From a bacterium (lineage in GTDB: Bacteria; Planctomycetota; Planctomycetia; Pirellulales; Pirellulaceae), in contig JAUIGN010000014.1 of NCBI GenBank assembly GCA_030430075.1, positions 84,042 to 148,041 of the forward strand: a stretch of 64,000 nucleotides of DNA, read 5' to 3'. A model generated the notes under the pieces. It saw only the letters and a program-made list of their open reading frames with translations, was not told the DNA's origin and did no database searches. The stretch's first letter is position 1, and each line of letters opens with the position of its first letter. Both the position numbers and the translations under genes were made by a program. Positions 9,705 through 18,844 of this stretch are shown here, piece by piece.

Positions 9705-12700
9705 AGCAACCAACTCATCCAGGGCAAGCTGGTCCACGGCCGCCGCAGGTAACGCGGTTCGTGAACTGGTCGAAGCGGGCATCGGCCCGGGGACCATAAT
9801 TCCAAGGGTGGGTCTGATCGGCGAGTTTCCTAGATCGGGGCGTAATGAGCGCGCCTCAGGGGCAGCCAGTGGTTCGACCGCGATTGAGTGATTCACCGTT
9901 ACGGTGAACCACTCCGGGGCGTTCGTAGCAAGCTCGCCTTCCGCCTCCCAGGGGGGCAGCGAGTTGACGTAATTGAATTGGGGTAAAACGTCGCCTGCCG
10001 GCGTCAACAGCCCATCCCCATTCACATCGTAGAACGGGGCTCCACTTACCGGAAACTCGGGGAGCTCGCCGGCCGGAGAAATCAGTGAGGGACGGTTGAG
10101 CTCGTTAATCAGCGGGAGAATATCGCCCACCGGGTCCCCCGTAATGCCATTGTTGTTGACGTCCCGGCGATTCACCGGGTTCTGCCAGTTCGCGGGTCCG
10201 TGCAGCAGGAGTTCGACGTCATCATGCCGCAATACACGAAAGATGCGACCTCGCTCTCTTCGAACTCCCTCCAGCGTCCATGGACTGCCAATTGCGACAG
10301 TGTCACCCAGGTCGGCCTGCACGGCAAGCGATGCCGCCGGTCCGCTGATTCTCGCGACGCTGGCAGCATCCAGGGTCAGCCGATTGTCGCCGCTGCCGCT
10401 GATGTCAATGACTTCAAGCTGTCGCAAGGCCCCGCCATCTAGGCCGCGAAGATCAAGTGACTGGTCTCCGTTGGGCAGCCTTAGCGCGTCCCTGCCGCCG
10501 GCTCCATTCACGAAGAGCAACCCGCTGGCGAGTAACGATTCGTCAACGATGTCGAATCCGTCGTCGCCGGAGGAACCAGTAACGACCAGATGCGCCAGTT
10601 GTCCTCGCCTCGCTCGCAAAAGTTGACTTGTGTCCGCCAGGACGATCACGTCGTCACCATTGGTCAGCAGATCGACGGCACCAGGCATCGGCAGCCTTAC
10701 GCTGCCGGCAACTCCGCTCGAAGTTGCGCCATCGAGGAGCGTCAAGGAATGGTCTTCGACCTCGCCATCGAATGCGGCGCCTCGAGGAGACAGGCCACCG
10801 TTTAGACTGAGACGAAAACGGCCCACTGTTTCCCCGGGTGACGCTTGCGGTGGAATGCGAAACGAGAGCAGGTTGTTGCCTGGGGCAACGGGAATGCGAG
10901 TCGCGATCTGTTCACTCGCGTCGTCCCAGTCACCATCCCGGTTGAAATCGATCCACGCGTCAATGAATCCAGATTGCGAAGCGACGACCGACAGGCTGGA
11001 AGTGCTCCCGCTCGTCGTCGCGATCAGACTCGCGACGCCAATCACGCCGTCTTCGTCGTGTTCGCCGGTCTGATCATCTCCTCCGCCGGCGCCGGCACCG
11101 GCGGATGCAGCGGGCTGCCCATCCGGTTCGGCGTCGACAGCGTTTCCCAGAAAGAGTGAGCCCAGGACGTGCCGAGCGCCGTCTTGCGAACGCGTCGTCG
11201 GATAGCTGCTGGGAAGACCGGACTCGGTGGCGGAAGGGGCGTCACCGTAATCGTGGCCGACGGAGATCTTCAACGCGACGGGGGCGGAAACGGACTGGGC
11301 GCCGGAGGGGTCGGTGATCCGGGCGGAAATCGCGAAGGTGCCCGGTTCCGCATACGTCGCGCTGAATACCTTCAACGTGTCGGGCGGGGTATCGAAGATG
11401 CCGTCGCCGTCCAAGTCCCATTCGACCCGCAGTGACTCAATGGGGTGATCTGGATCGTCGGTCGAACTTGCGTCCATGATAACCGGTTCCCCCGCGATCC
11501 CCCACGATTGTGATAATTTGACAAAAGGACGCGGCGCTCGGTTGTCCGCATCACTGGGGGTAATCGACACGCTTTGGCGGGAGCGATTTCCCTCGGAATC
11601 GTACACCGTGACTTCGTACGTGTCCTCCTGTTCCGGTTCAAAGTACGGCGTGAGAAAGGAACGGGCCGCCGTTGTTCCCTCCAGCCTCATTTCACCAATC
11701 GTATGGCCATTGCGGCGAAGCAGCGCGGCGGACAATTGCGTGTCGTCGCTCGCCGTGAATGGGACTTCCAACAACCCATCGACCGTCGCGATGGCACCGG
11801 ACCTGGATATGGAAACGATCGGCGGATTGACTTCACGGGCCGGCTCAGGATTGAAGTACCGGCTGACGCTGAGAGCCAGCGCCGCGGCGTAGGAAAGGCG
11901 CATCTCGTCTTGTGGGTAGGATTCGGGAAGAATCGATCCACGCGTCCCCCGGAGCCCGTTTCCCATGAGATTCCCCCGGAAATTGCCGTCATTGCGGAAA
12001 TCGTGACCCAGGCCGAAGGCATGCCCCAACTCGTGCGCCGCCGCTCCCTGGGCCGAGGAGGCGATGCTGCTAAAAGTCGTGCCTTCAAACCACGGAAAGG
12101 ACACGTCTTGTACCAGCGGATAGGGCCCAATTGCCGGCTGCGATGCGCCGGCATACGGCGCGTCATTGGAGAGCATATCGCCGGTGAGTCGGAAGAGCAT
12201 GTCCGCGCCCAGCATCGCTACGCCTCCTCCCCGGCCCGATCCGAATCCGGCTCCCAGTGCGACCCCGCCAGTTATCGAGCCGTCAGGGTCTTGGAGCACA
12301 GTTTCCGGCACTACCAGCCAGATCTGTCCGTCCGACCAGACGGGAACGCCGGCAGCTTCCGCCGCCTGGAGCGTAGTTGGCCAAAGGTCCTGCCGCAGGG
12401 AATCATCGCTGGTACCGACATGAACCTGGTGGACTACGGGGAGCACGCTATTAGGTAGGGTTTCATAGAGAAACGTCTGGGGCCCAAATCCATTGCGGTC
12501 CATCTGTTCGGCAAACCACCGTTGTAGTCGCGGGAGGTACTCTGCGAGAGCTGCCGCTCCTCCTGGCTGCGGGGTCCGGTTGGACGGAATCACATAAGCG
12601 ACACGAATCTGTGGCGCCGCCAAGGCAACAACCCGAAAAATGTTGCCACCGGAGGCCTCTTCATACTGGATTCGGACCGAATACACACCGGCATCAAGGG

Positions 12701-13724
12701 CTGGCGACGCGCTCCCAGTCTGCACGGTCTGACCGTTACCCCAGTTGTTGTTGAACAACTCGGTAACGGGATCGAAGAGACCATCCCGATCCAGGTCGAT
12801 CCACATCCGACTACCATCGTCGCTCTGGGTCGCCAGGTGTGCGCCATCTTTGAGGATCCGCACCACACCGTCCCACTGGACCGAGTAATCCGACCAATTG
12901 CTGTCCGAGCCCGACGTGATCCCTACCTCCCCGCGCTGGCCCCAATTCGCCGTGTCAAAGTCAATCGACTCGTCGATGCGCTGTCCAGCGATGGTTTGCG
13001 TCTCTCGCCAATCGATTTCGTTTGCCGCTCTGAGAGACCCGTCAACATACGATCCCCAAAGCCCCGGAATCGAAAGCGTTTCGTCGGTAAAGAACTGAAA
13101 TGAATCATCCGCCAATGACGGAATCTCATTGGAATACAGGCTGAGTGTGTTCGGCCCGCTGTCGTCTTCAAACTGGACGCGGATCGAGTAGATGCCCGGT
13201 GGTACCGTTTCCCCCAGGCTTGACGTTCCCCGCAAGCCCTCACCCCAGTTGTTGTCAAGCAACTCGTTATCTCCTGCAAACGAGCCGTCACCATCAAGGT
13301 CTATCCAGACACGACTGCCGCCTTCGCTGCGGGCCGTCAGTCGTGTGTCGTCATCAAGGATGCGGATCATGCCATCCCATTGCACAGAGAACTCATCCCA
13401 GTCGGAGTCTGTCCCGCCGGTGACTCCCACGGCATTCCGGTCGCCCAGAGACGAACCGGGAAAGAACAATTCAGGGTCGACGCGAGTTCCAACGATCGCT
13501 TGTGTAACTCTCCAGTCTGCCTCATCGACGAGGCGCAAGCTGCTGTCGACGAAACTGCCGGTCAGCCCCCGCGTCGTCAGAGACGGGTCGGTGAATAGTT
13601 CGTAAAGGACACCCGTCGTGGCAGTTAGGAGATTTCTCCGTTCCAGGATCTCAAACGAACGCAGTGGTTTCCGTCTCTTCCGAATTGCGGGCCTGCAGTC
13701 TCTGCTACGATGGGTGGCGTACAT
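9618..13724 (-). CDS. Giant surface protein: PA14-like, zinc metalloprotease, PKD, GEVED, dockerin
   Basis: The 1368-residue protein has a basic N-terminus ending in FEILERRNLLTA, the LE.R-type motif common in planctomycete surface proteins, rather than a classical signal peptide. Two similar PA14-like units follow (about 38-205 and 210-370), each with a QWDG.(I/V)RIL(D/K) core and an aspartate-rich WIDLD.DG motif. A metzincin-type site HELGHAFGLGHD sits near residue 564, followed by NLMGNG as a possible Met-turn. A PKD domain (about 735-820; WDLDGDGIFD, YAEPGTFAISARITD), a GEVED region (DYGDAPSA ... AWIDFNRDGDWDD ... GEVEDHSL) and paired dockerin-like calcium loops (DVNNNGITGDPVGD, DVNGDGLLTPAGD, about 1185-1258) complete it. 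It is probably an exported calcium-binding protease or adhesin. Substrate unknown. Confidence 0.88.
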   Translation of the reverse strand: MYATHRSRDCRPAIRKRRKPLRSFEILERRNLLTATTGVLYELFTDPSLTTRGLTGSFVDSSLRLVDEADWRVTQAIVGTRVDPELFFPGSSLGDRNAVGVTGGTDSDWDEFSVQWDGMIRILDDDTRLTARSEGGSRVWIDLDGDGSFAGDNELLDNNWGEGLRGTSSLGETVPPGIYSIRVQFEDDSGPNTLSLYSNEIPSLADDSFQFFTDETLSIPGLWGSYVDGSLRAANEIDWRETQTIAGQRIDESIDFDTANWGQRGEVGITSGSDSNWSDYSVQWDGVVRILKDGAHLATQSDDGSRMWIDLDRDGLFDPVTELFNNNWGNGQTVQTGSASPALDAGVYSVRIQYEEASGGNIFRVVALAAPQIRVAYVIPSNRTPQPGGAAALAEYLPRLQRWFAEQMDRNGFGPQTFLYETLPNSVLPVVHQVHVGTSDDSLRQDLWPTTLQAAEAAGVPVWSDGQIWLVVPETVLQDPDGSITGGVALGAGFGSGRGGGVAMLGADMLFRLTGDMLSNDAPYAGASQPAIGPYPLVQDVSFPWFEGTTFSSIASSAQGAAAHELGHAFGLGHDFRNDGNFRGNLMGNGLRGTRGSILPESYPQDEMRLSYAAALALSVSRYFNPEPAREVNPPIVSISRSGAIATVDGLLEVPFTASDDTQLSAALLRRNGHTIGEMRLEGTTAARSFLTPYFEPEQEDTYEVTVYDSEGNRSRQSVSITPSDADNRAPRPFVKLSQSWGIAGEPVIMDASSTDDPDHPIESLRVEWDLDGDGIFDTPPDTLKVFSATYAEPGTFAISARITDPSGAQSVSAPVALKISVGHDYGDAPSATESGLPSSYPTTRSQDGARHVLGSLFLGNAVDAEPDGQPAASAGAGAGGGDDQTGEHDEDGVIGVASLIATTSGSTSSLSVVASQSGFIDAWIDFNRDGDWDDASEQIATRIPVAPGNNLLSFRIPPQASPGETVGRFRLSLNGGLSPRGAAFDGEVEDHSLTLLDGATSSGVAGSVRLPMPGAVDLLTNGDDVIVLADTSQLLRARRGQLAHLVVTGSSGDDGFDIVDESLLASGLLFVNGAGGRDALRLPNGDQSLDLRGLDGGALRQLEVIDISGSGDNRLTLDAASVARISGPAASLAVQADLGDTVAIGSPWTLEGVRRERGRIFRVLRHDDVELLLHGPANWQNPVNRRDVNNNGITGDPVGDILPLINELNRPSLISPAGELPEFPVSGAPFYDVNGDGLLTPAGDVLPQFNYVNSLPPWEAEGELATNAPEWFTVTVNHSIAVEPLAAPEARSLRPDLGNSPIRPTLGIMVPGPMPASTSSRTALPAAAVDQLALDELVASRALGSEFEGVLDQLLQIDRSNGRFSLD

Positions 13725-13924
13725 GGCGAAACCTTACCTTCTTGCTGAATCGGGACTCCAATAGCAGACTACGATTTGCGGGGTGTTACCCGCCAACATT
13801 AATCGGCGAGCCAATGTGAAATGGCCGCAATTCTGGCTATGCTGGGACGCTGCAGAATCGCGAATCAGCCGGTAAGCATTCCCTGGTCGGGCGCGGACGA
13901 TTCGCCCAGCAGATTGCCTCGACA

Positions 13925-14539
13925 ATGAAAGAGTTCTCGGACACGAATGTTACGGCGCTGATCGCTGGCGTGAAGGGCGGAGACGAAGAGGCTGCGCTGA
14001 GGATTTGGAATCACTATGTTGAGCGCCTTGTCGCGGTCGCACAGAGACGATTGGAAGGCATTCGGCAGGGGGCAGCGGATGGTGAAGATGTCGTGCAAGA
14101 GGCATTCTTCAGTCTGATCCGAGGGGCGCAGGCGGGGAGGTTTCGCCGGCTTGAGGATCGGAGCGACCTCTGGCAAATCCTGGTGATGCTGACCGGGCGG
14201 AAAGCTGCCAAGGCTCGAGACCGCGAGCAAGCATTGAAACGGGGTGGCGGGAAGGTGCTAGGGGAGTCGGCCTTTGCACGGCTGGGGGCAGATGGCTGGC
14301 CAGCCGGCATCGCTCAGGCAATCGAAGCGACTCCGACGCCCGCCGATCTCGATGAACTTGCGTCCAGTTGTGAACACCTGCTGATGCAGCTCGACGACGG
14401 CCAACGACAAGTCGCGTTGTGGCGGCTGGAGGGGTATTCCCATGCCGAGATTGCTGATCGTGTTGGTAAGAGTATTCGCTGGGTGGAGCGCAAGGCCGAA
14501 ATCATCCGGCGGATGTGGCGCGACGAATTGACGTCGTGA
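13925..14539 (+). CDS. ECF-type RNA polymerase sigma factor
   Basis: The 204-residue protein has a sigma-70 region 2 (DGEDVVQEAFFSLIRGA, about residues 58-75) and a region 4 helix-turn-helix (GYSHAEIADRVGKSIRWVERKAEIIRRMW, given in two parts here: helix from about 178 and recognition helix to the end). The linker contains KRGGGKVLGESAF, a motif I associate with planctomycete ECF factors. It would direct RNA polymerase to a small regulon. No anti-sigma gene is adjacent. Upstream lies the divergent dockerin-protein gene, so a two-way promoter region at 13725-13924 is likely. The target promoters cannot be inferred from the window. Confidence 0.9.
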   Translation: MKEFSDTNVTALIAGVKGGDEEAALRIWNHYVERLVAVAQRRLEGIRQGAADGEDVVQEAFFSLIRGAQAGRFRRLEDRSDLWQILVMLTGRKAAKARDREQALKRGGGKVLGESAFARLGADGWPAGIAQAIEATPTPADLDELASSCEHLLMQLDDGQRQVALWRLEGYSHAEIADRVGKSIRWVERKAEIIRRMWRDELTS

Positions 14540-14680
14540 AGGCCGGTTCCCACCGACATGGATGGCTCCGCGCGCTCAGCCCGGTTTCCCGCACGCTGCA
14601 AGCGCGCCGGCGAACTCAGCATGCATCGAGCGTTGCCCCAACGAAGAATATGACCGTCATCGCTTGCCCGCATGCCGTAT

Positions 14681-17032
14681 TCAAGGCGCTGCGTGCGGCT
14701 CGGACGGGCTCACGGGCTCGTCGTTCGTGCCGACAAGGCCGCTGCCAAGGTTCGCGTAATACTCGAGTAGCAACTCGAGTTGGCGAACCGTTGCTGCCGC
14801 AGCGGTCGCGGCCTGCGTTGCTTCGATGATATCGTGCATTTGCCCTTCGCCCAGTTGAAAGTGACGCTTGGCGAATTCTGCCAATGTCTGCTTGGCCTCA
14901 TGGTGATCGACGGCAGCTTCGAGCTGCGTTTTGAGAATTGCGATCACGGTGTCTCGTTCGACGACCGCGGCTTCCCATTCCTGTTTAAGCTCGGTGATGG
15001 ATGCCTGCCAGTTGTTGACGTTTTCGCGACTTGCCTTGAGGGCTTTCATCTGCGACTGGACTGTCCGTTCCAATGTGCGGCGTTTCTCCGGCGTGATTTT
15101 GTCGTCGTCGGCAATCGCTGCCTGGTAGTCCGATAGTTCCTTCTCTGCCTTCACCAGGCCGGCTTGAGAATGTGCAAGGCTTTTCTCCTCGGATCGAAGC
15201 TGATTACGGAGCTCGCGGAAACGTCGAGCGAGTTCCGGGGCCGGGCCGAAGGCGGCGCTGAGCGGTTGGAGCGGTGTCGCGATCGAATTGGCGTTCTGCG
15301 CAACGTGTTGAGTTCCTTTCAGTGGTGCGGCGCCGGACGGATGTGGGTCGTTCTGCGCCTCAACCGCGGGATTCGGCAAGGGCCGTTGGTGCCGCCCATC
15401 GGGTGAGGTTTGCCAGATGAATTCGCGGAGGCGTGGTTCGGCTGCGTCGAGAGGGATGCCGGCATCCACGGCGAGCGCTCCGCGGATCCCGCCCGCATCG
15501 CGCACGCGGAGCGTGATTGAGCCGGCACGGCCTTCGCCGATTCGCCAGCGGCCGTTGTAGCGAAGTTGGAGACGCGACCATTCGAGTTGAAGTACGCCTT
15601 TCCGACCCGCCGCGTCGGTAAATGTCCCGGTGTACCAACCGGCCGCAGCCGGCGACGAGGAGAGTTCGACATTCGACCAGGATTCTCCCTCCCACACGCC
15701 GGAAACGTCCGCGGGAGCGGTTAGTTGCCAGGCAAGAAAGCCGATCGCCGCCAGCGACACGGCAACCGCAACGCCCCAGATGCCGATCCGCCGCAGTCGA
15801 AGTCGACGTCGGGAGACGTCCGCATGGGCCGCGCGCTGCCCCCGCGGTTGGGGGCGGGACGTGTCCCCAAAAACCGGCGGGCCGGTCAGGCATGAAGGGA
15901 GCGCCATCCGCGTCGGTTGCTGGAGGTGAGCCAGGCACCCTTCGAGCAGTTCGGCGACCTCCTCGGCACCTTGAAATCGGTCCGCCGGATGTTTGGCCAT
16001 CAGGCGTTCAATGACGTGGCATAGCCACTGCGGAACGTCGGGATTGATTTCCCGAATCGGCGTGGGATCGGTATCGGTGATTCTACGGAGAATCCCGTAG
16101 GCCGCTTCAGAGCGAAACGGTGGGCGCCCCGTGCACGCGGTATACAGGATGCTGCCCATGCTGAACAAGTCGCTGCGATGATCGACCGTTTCGCCACGCG
16201 CCTGTTCGGGAGACATGTATTGCGGAGTGCCCGCGATCAGGCCCGTTTGCGTCATGGATGCGTCATCCATTGCGCGAGCGACACCAAAGTCCGTAATCCA
16301 GAGACGCTCGATTCCTTCATTGAGCAAGATGTTGGCCGGCTTGATGTCACGATGGACGAGCCCTTGCTCGTGGGCGGCAGCCAGTCCGGCAGCGATCTGA
16401 CGCCCGATGCGCACTACTTCAATGGCCGAGAGAGGTCCGCTTTCGTCGATTCGCTTCTGCAATGACGGTCCTCGAGCGAAAGGCATCACCAGGTAGGGCA
16501 GCCCGTTGGCTTCGGAAACGCCGTAGGTATCAATCACGTTGTCATGGGTGATGGCGGCCGCTGCGCGGGCTTCGCGCTGGAAACGAAGCCGGGCCGAGCC
16601 GCAGTCGGCAAGATGCGGTGCCATCACCTTGATCGCGACAACTCGGCGAAGCGACTTGTCGAATCCCTTCAGGACGGCGCCCATCCCGCCCACACCGACC
16701 ACACCGCTGACTTCATATTCACCGATGCGACCCAACATCAGCGGATCGTCGGTCGGCGCCAACGAATCCAATACACTGAGAACCTTGCGGCCTTGCGAGC
16801 CCTGGCTGACTGCAGATGACGCGTCTCCCGGCGAATCGGGGACTTTGCTGCCCAGCAGGGCGACAGCATCACGCCACATCTGCGGTTCCGCCGCGGACTG
16901 CTGCAATTCGCAGCGGCAGTGGTCGCACTGACCCAGATGCTGCTCGAATTCGGCGAGTTCGTCTTCGCCGAGCCGATCTTCGAGGTAGTCTTTGATGCGC
17001 TGCATATCGCACGCTTGTTCAGTCGAATGCAT
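14681..17032 (-). CDS. Membrane Ser/Thr kinase with N-terminal anti-sigma-type zinc finger
   Basis: From the ATG at 17032 the protein has 783 residues. The N-terminus carries an H-x3-C-x2-C zinc-binding motif (HLGQCDHC) typical of anti-sigma zf-HC2 domains. The kinase domain (about 100-370) shows GVGGMGAV, VAIKVM, VHRDIKPANILLN and ITDFGVARA with GTPQYMSPEQ. One transmembrane helix (about 412-435, WGVAVAVSLAAIGFLAW) is followed by a beta-rich region and a long coiled coil (about 597-725). GAGGAG lies 8 bases upstream of 17032, supporting this start, which overlaps the upstream ECF sigma gene by 14 bases. The pair looks translationally coupled, and the kinase probably acts as the sigma factor's membrane-bound regulator. 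That role is inferred. Confidence 0.9.
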   Translation of the reverse strand: MHSTEQACDMQRIKDYLEDRLGEDELAEFEQHLGQCDHCRCELQQSAAEPQMWRDAVALLGSKVPDSPGDASSAVSQGSQGRKVLSVLDSLAPTDDPLMLGRIGEYEVSGVVGVGGMGAVLKGFDKSLRRVVAIKVMAPHLADCGSARLRFQREARAAAAITHDNVIDTYGVSEANGLPYLVMPFARGPSLQKRIDESGPLSAIEVVRIGRQIAAGLAAAHEQGLVHRDIKPANILLNEGIERLWITDFGVARAMDDASMTQTGLIAGTPQYMSPEQARGETVDHRSDLFSMGSILYTACTGRPPFRSEAAYGILRRITDTDPTPIREINPDVPQWLCHVIERLMAKHPADRFQGAEEVAELLEGCLAHLQQPTRMALPSCLTGPPVFGDTSRPQPRGQRAAHADVSRRRLRLRRIGIWGVAVAVSLAAIGFLAWQLTAPADVSGVWEGESWSNVELSSSPAAAGWYTGTFTDAAGRKGVLQLEWSRLQLRYNGRWRIGEGRAGSITLRVRDAGGIRGALAVDAGIPLDAAEPRLREFIWQTSPDGRHQRPLPNPAVEAQNDPHPSGAAPLKGTQHVAQNANSIATPLQPLSAAFGPAPELARRFRELRNQLRSEEKSLAHSQAGLVKAEKELSDYQAAIADDDKITPEKRRTLERTVQSQMKALKASRENVNNWQASITELKQEWEAAVVERDTVIAILKTQLEAAVDHHEAKQTLAEFAKRHFQLGEGQMHDIIEATQAATAAAATVRQLELLLEYYANLGSGLVGTNDEPVSPSEPHAAP

Positions 17033-17645
17033 GGGACGACTCCTCTTCCGTTGACGGTGCGTCAAATTGAAGAACGGCATTGCGAATTCGCCGCATGACT
17101 CGGCTGCGGGCGGCGTAGATGCTACCAATCGAGACATCCAGTATTTCGGCAACGCGGTGAATCGGGGTTTGCTGTAGTGCCGTGAGCTCAAAAGCGAGCC
17201 AGGTGGCCTCCTGAACCTCACCGCGAACCCGCTCGGCAGCCCGACGAAACAGTTCGCGACGGTATTCGAGCTCGATCAGGGCGTCTGCCTCTGGATCCAC
17301 GTGCGGAATCGCAGCCAGTACATCGAATGCCCCAGTCCCCCCGGCCGCCCGATCACGCGGGTGCCGGGTGAGTGCTTTCAGAATCGCGTTACGCGTAACG
17401 CGGCTCAGCCAGTTCCGGAACCGCACGCCGGCTTCTTGTTTCTTATAGCGGTCAATCGATGCTGCTACCGAGATCAAGACCTGCTGCACGAGATCCAGGG
17501 CGTCAGCGTGCTGTAGCCCCTTGGCGCGGGCGATCCGAAAGATGACCGGGCGATAGAGTTGCTCGAACTCGTTCCAAGCCCGGCAATTTGACGGGTCACG
17601 GACCTGGACGAGCAGGCTTTCGCGTGTTTCTGGAAACTCCGGCAC
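17019..17645 (-). CDS. ECF sigma factor coupled to zinc-finger kinase
   Basis: The 208-residue protein has sigma region 2 (DALDLVQQVLISVAA, YKKQEAGVRFRNWLSRVTRNAI in two adjacent blocks) and sigma region 4 (TPIHRVAEILDVSIGSIYAARSRVMRRI in overlapping blocks). A near-perfect Shine-Dalgarno, GAAGGAGGTT, precedes the start at 17645. The 3' end overlaps the start of the kinase with a zf-HC2 motif, an arrangement known for planctomycete ECF sigma factors paired with Ser/Thr kinases in place of ordinary anti-sigma factors. The regulon is unknown. It belongs to a different subtype from the ECF factor at 13925, judging from the lack of similarity outside the helix-turn-helix. Confidence 0.9.
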   Translation of the reverse strand: MPEFPETRESLLVQVRDPSNCRAWNEFEQLYRPVIFRIARAKGLQHADALDLVQQVLISVAASIDRYKKQEAGVRFRNWLSRVTRNAILKALTRHPRDRAAGGTGAFDVLAAIPHVDPEADALIELEYRRELFRRAAERVRGEVQEATWLAFELTALQQTPIHRVAEILDVSIGSIYAARSRVMRRIRNAVLQFDAPSTEEESSHAFD

Positions 17646-17830
17646 AACAACCTCCTTCAGGGGCTATCCTACCTAACCCCGGTCGGCGGAGATTCTGACA
17701 CGAATCGGACATTTTTTCAGGAAAATCCGGATCGATCGGGCTGTCGGCCAAATCGGAGAAGGTTTGGCTTTTGCTGCGGCGTCGCCCCGGCACGCGTTGC
17801 CTTTGGCAGGCTTGCTGGTTGACGTGCCCG

Positions 17831-18610
17831 TCAGTCTTCGATGCCGTGTTCTTCAAGAAAATTGTCAGGAATCGAAGCGGTCATGCGGCCTACCAGTGCG
17901 TAGTAGAAGAGCTGCGTACCTTCCATCGAAAGGCGGTGACGGTAGAGCTCGAGATGGTAGATGTCGAGGTACTTCGAGAAGATCAGTTCGCGAATCAGGC
18001 GCGCAAAACCAGCCTGTTCCGTGTGATCGAGAAATGATTCCTTGATATTGAATGCGAGCCAGCCGTCGGTCCGAACAAGCTTCATGGCATTGAAAAAGGC
18101 CCGTGGTGGAATGTCACCAAAGCCGAGCGCCGCCACGCAGGTCAGGCAATCGAACGACCATTCCTGCAGCTCGTCATGCGTCTCTGCATCCAAATTCGCA
18201 AGATCGGCGACATAATAGTCGTCATAGACTCCGGACCGATCGCGATAGGCCGCATTGCGCGCCTCCGGGATGATGTCCGCGCCGACCAATCGGGCGACGC
18301 CGTCTGTCTTAAGGACTTCGCCCATCATGCCGTTGCCAGCGCCCAAATCGAGCACCCGTAGCTCGTTGAGTGGTTCCCGGACGGTGTTGAGGGCCCGCTT
18401 CAGTAACTCGGCGACCTTGCCAGGCGAATTGCACTTCAGGCGCTCGTAGAAGATCTGCTCATACAAACCGGGCCGTTTGTAGATTTCGGCATAATCATGG
18501 AATCGCAGGCTGGCAGCCTCGCCATTTTCGATCACACTAAAAACGACTTCGTCTTGCCCCAGTGTTACAGAACTGGCGGGCGGAAATTTGATGCGGTGGC
18601 GTTTATTCAT
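17831..18610 (-). CDS. Class I SAM-dependent methyltransferase
   Basis: The 259-residue protein carries a clear SAM-binding motif I (VLDLGAGNGMMGEVL) followed by LVGADIIPEARNAA, and a downstream FDCLTCVAALGFGDIPP segment in the position of the catalytic region. I chose the ATG at 18610 because TTGGAG lies just upstream and the longer frame (to 18673) adds unconvincing sequence. Its substrate is not evident. It is divergent from the asparagine synthetase-like gene at 18845, across a region of about 230 bases, so the three genes here (methyltransferase, amidotransferase, nitrilase) may be functionally linked. Confidence 0.83.
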   Translation of the reverse strand: MNKRHRIKFPPASSVTLGQDEVVFSVIENGEAASLRFHDYAEIYKRPGLYEQIFYERLKCNSPGKVAELLKRALNTVREPLNELRVLDLGAGNGMMGEVLKTDGVARLVGADIIPEARNAAYRDRSGVYDDYYVADLANLDAETHDELQEWSFDCLTCVAALGFGDIPPRAFFNAMKLVRTDGWLAFNIKESFLDHTEQAGFARLIRELIFSKYLDIYHLELYRHRLSMEGTQLFYYALVGRMTASIPDNFLEEHGIED

Positions 18611-18844
18611 GCGCTCCAATCTATTGACTTTCCCGCGACGTACAACCACACCGAACGGACGGCATTGATCCACCGAGTGTCGTCACGGCCCGCAAGCGAG
18701 CCCAAAGCTGCTACCATTGGGAAGGCGCGCTAAGCGCGAACCGGTGTGCCGGTCGCGACGAATGCACCCAGCAGAAAAGGCGCGTGAAGTTCGCCGGCTA
18801 TCGATTCCTGTTGCCCACGAATCCTCTCAGCGGAGTCTTATCCT

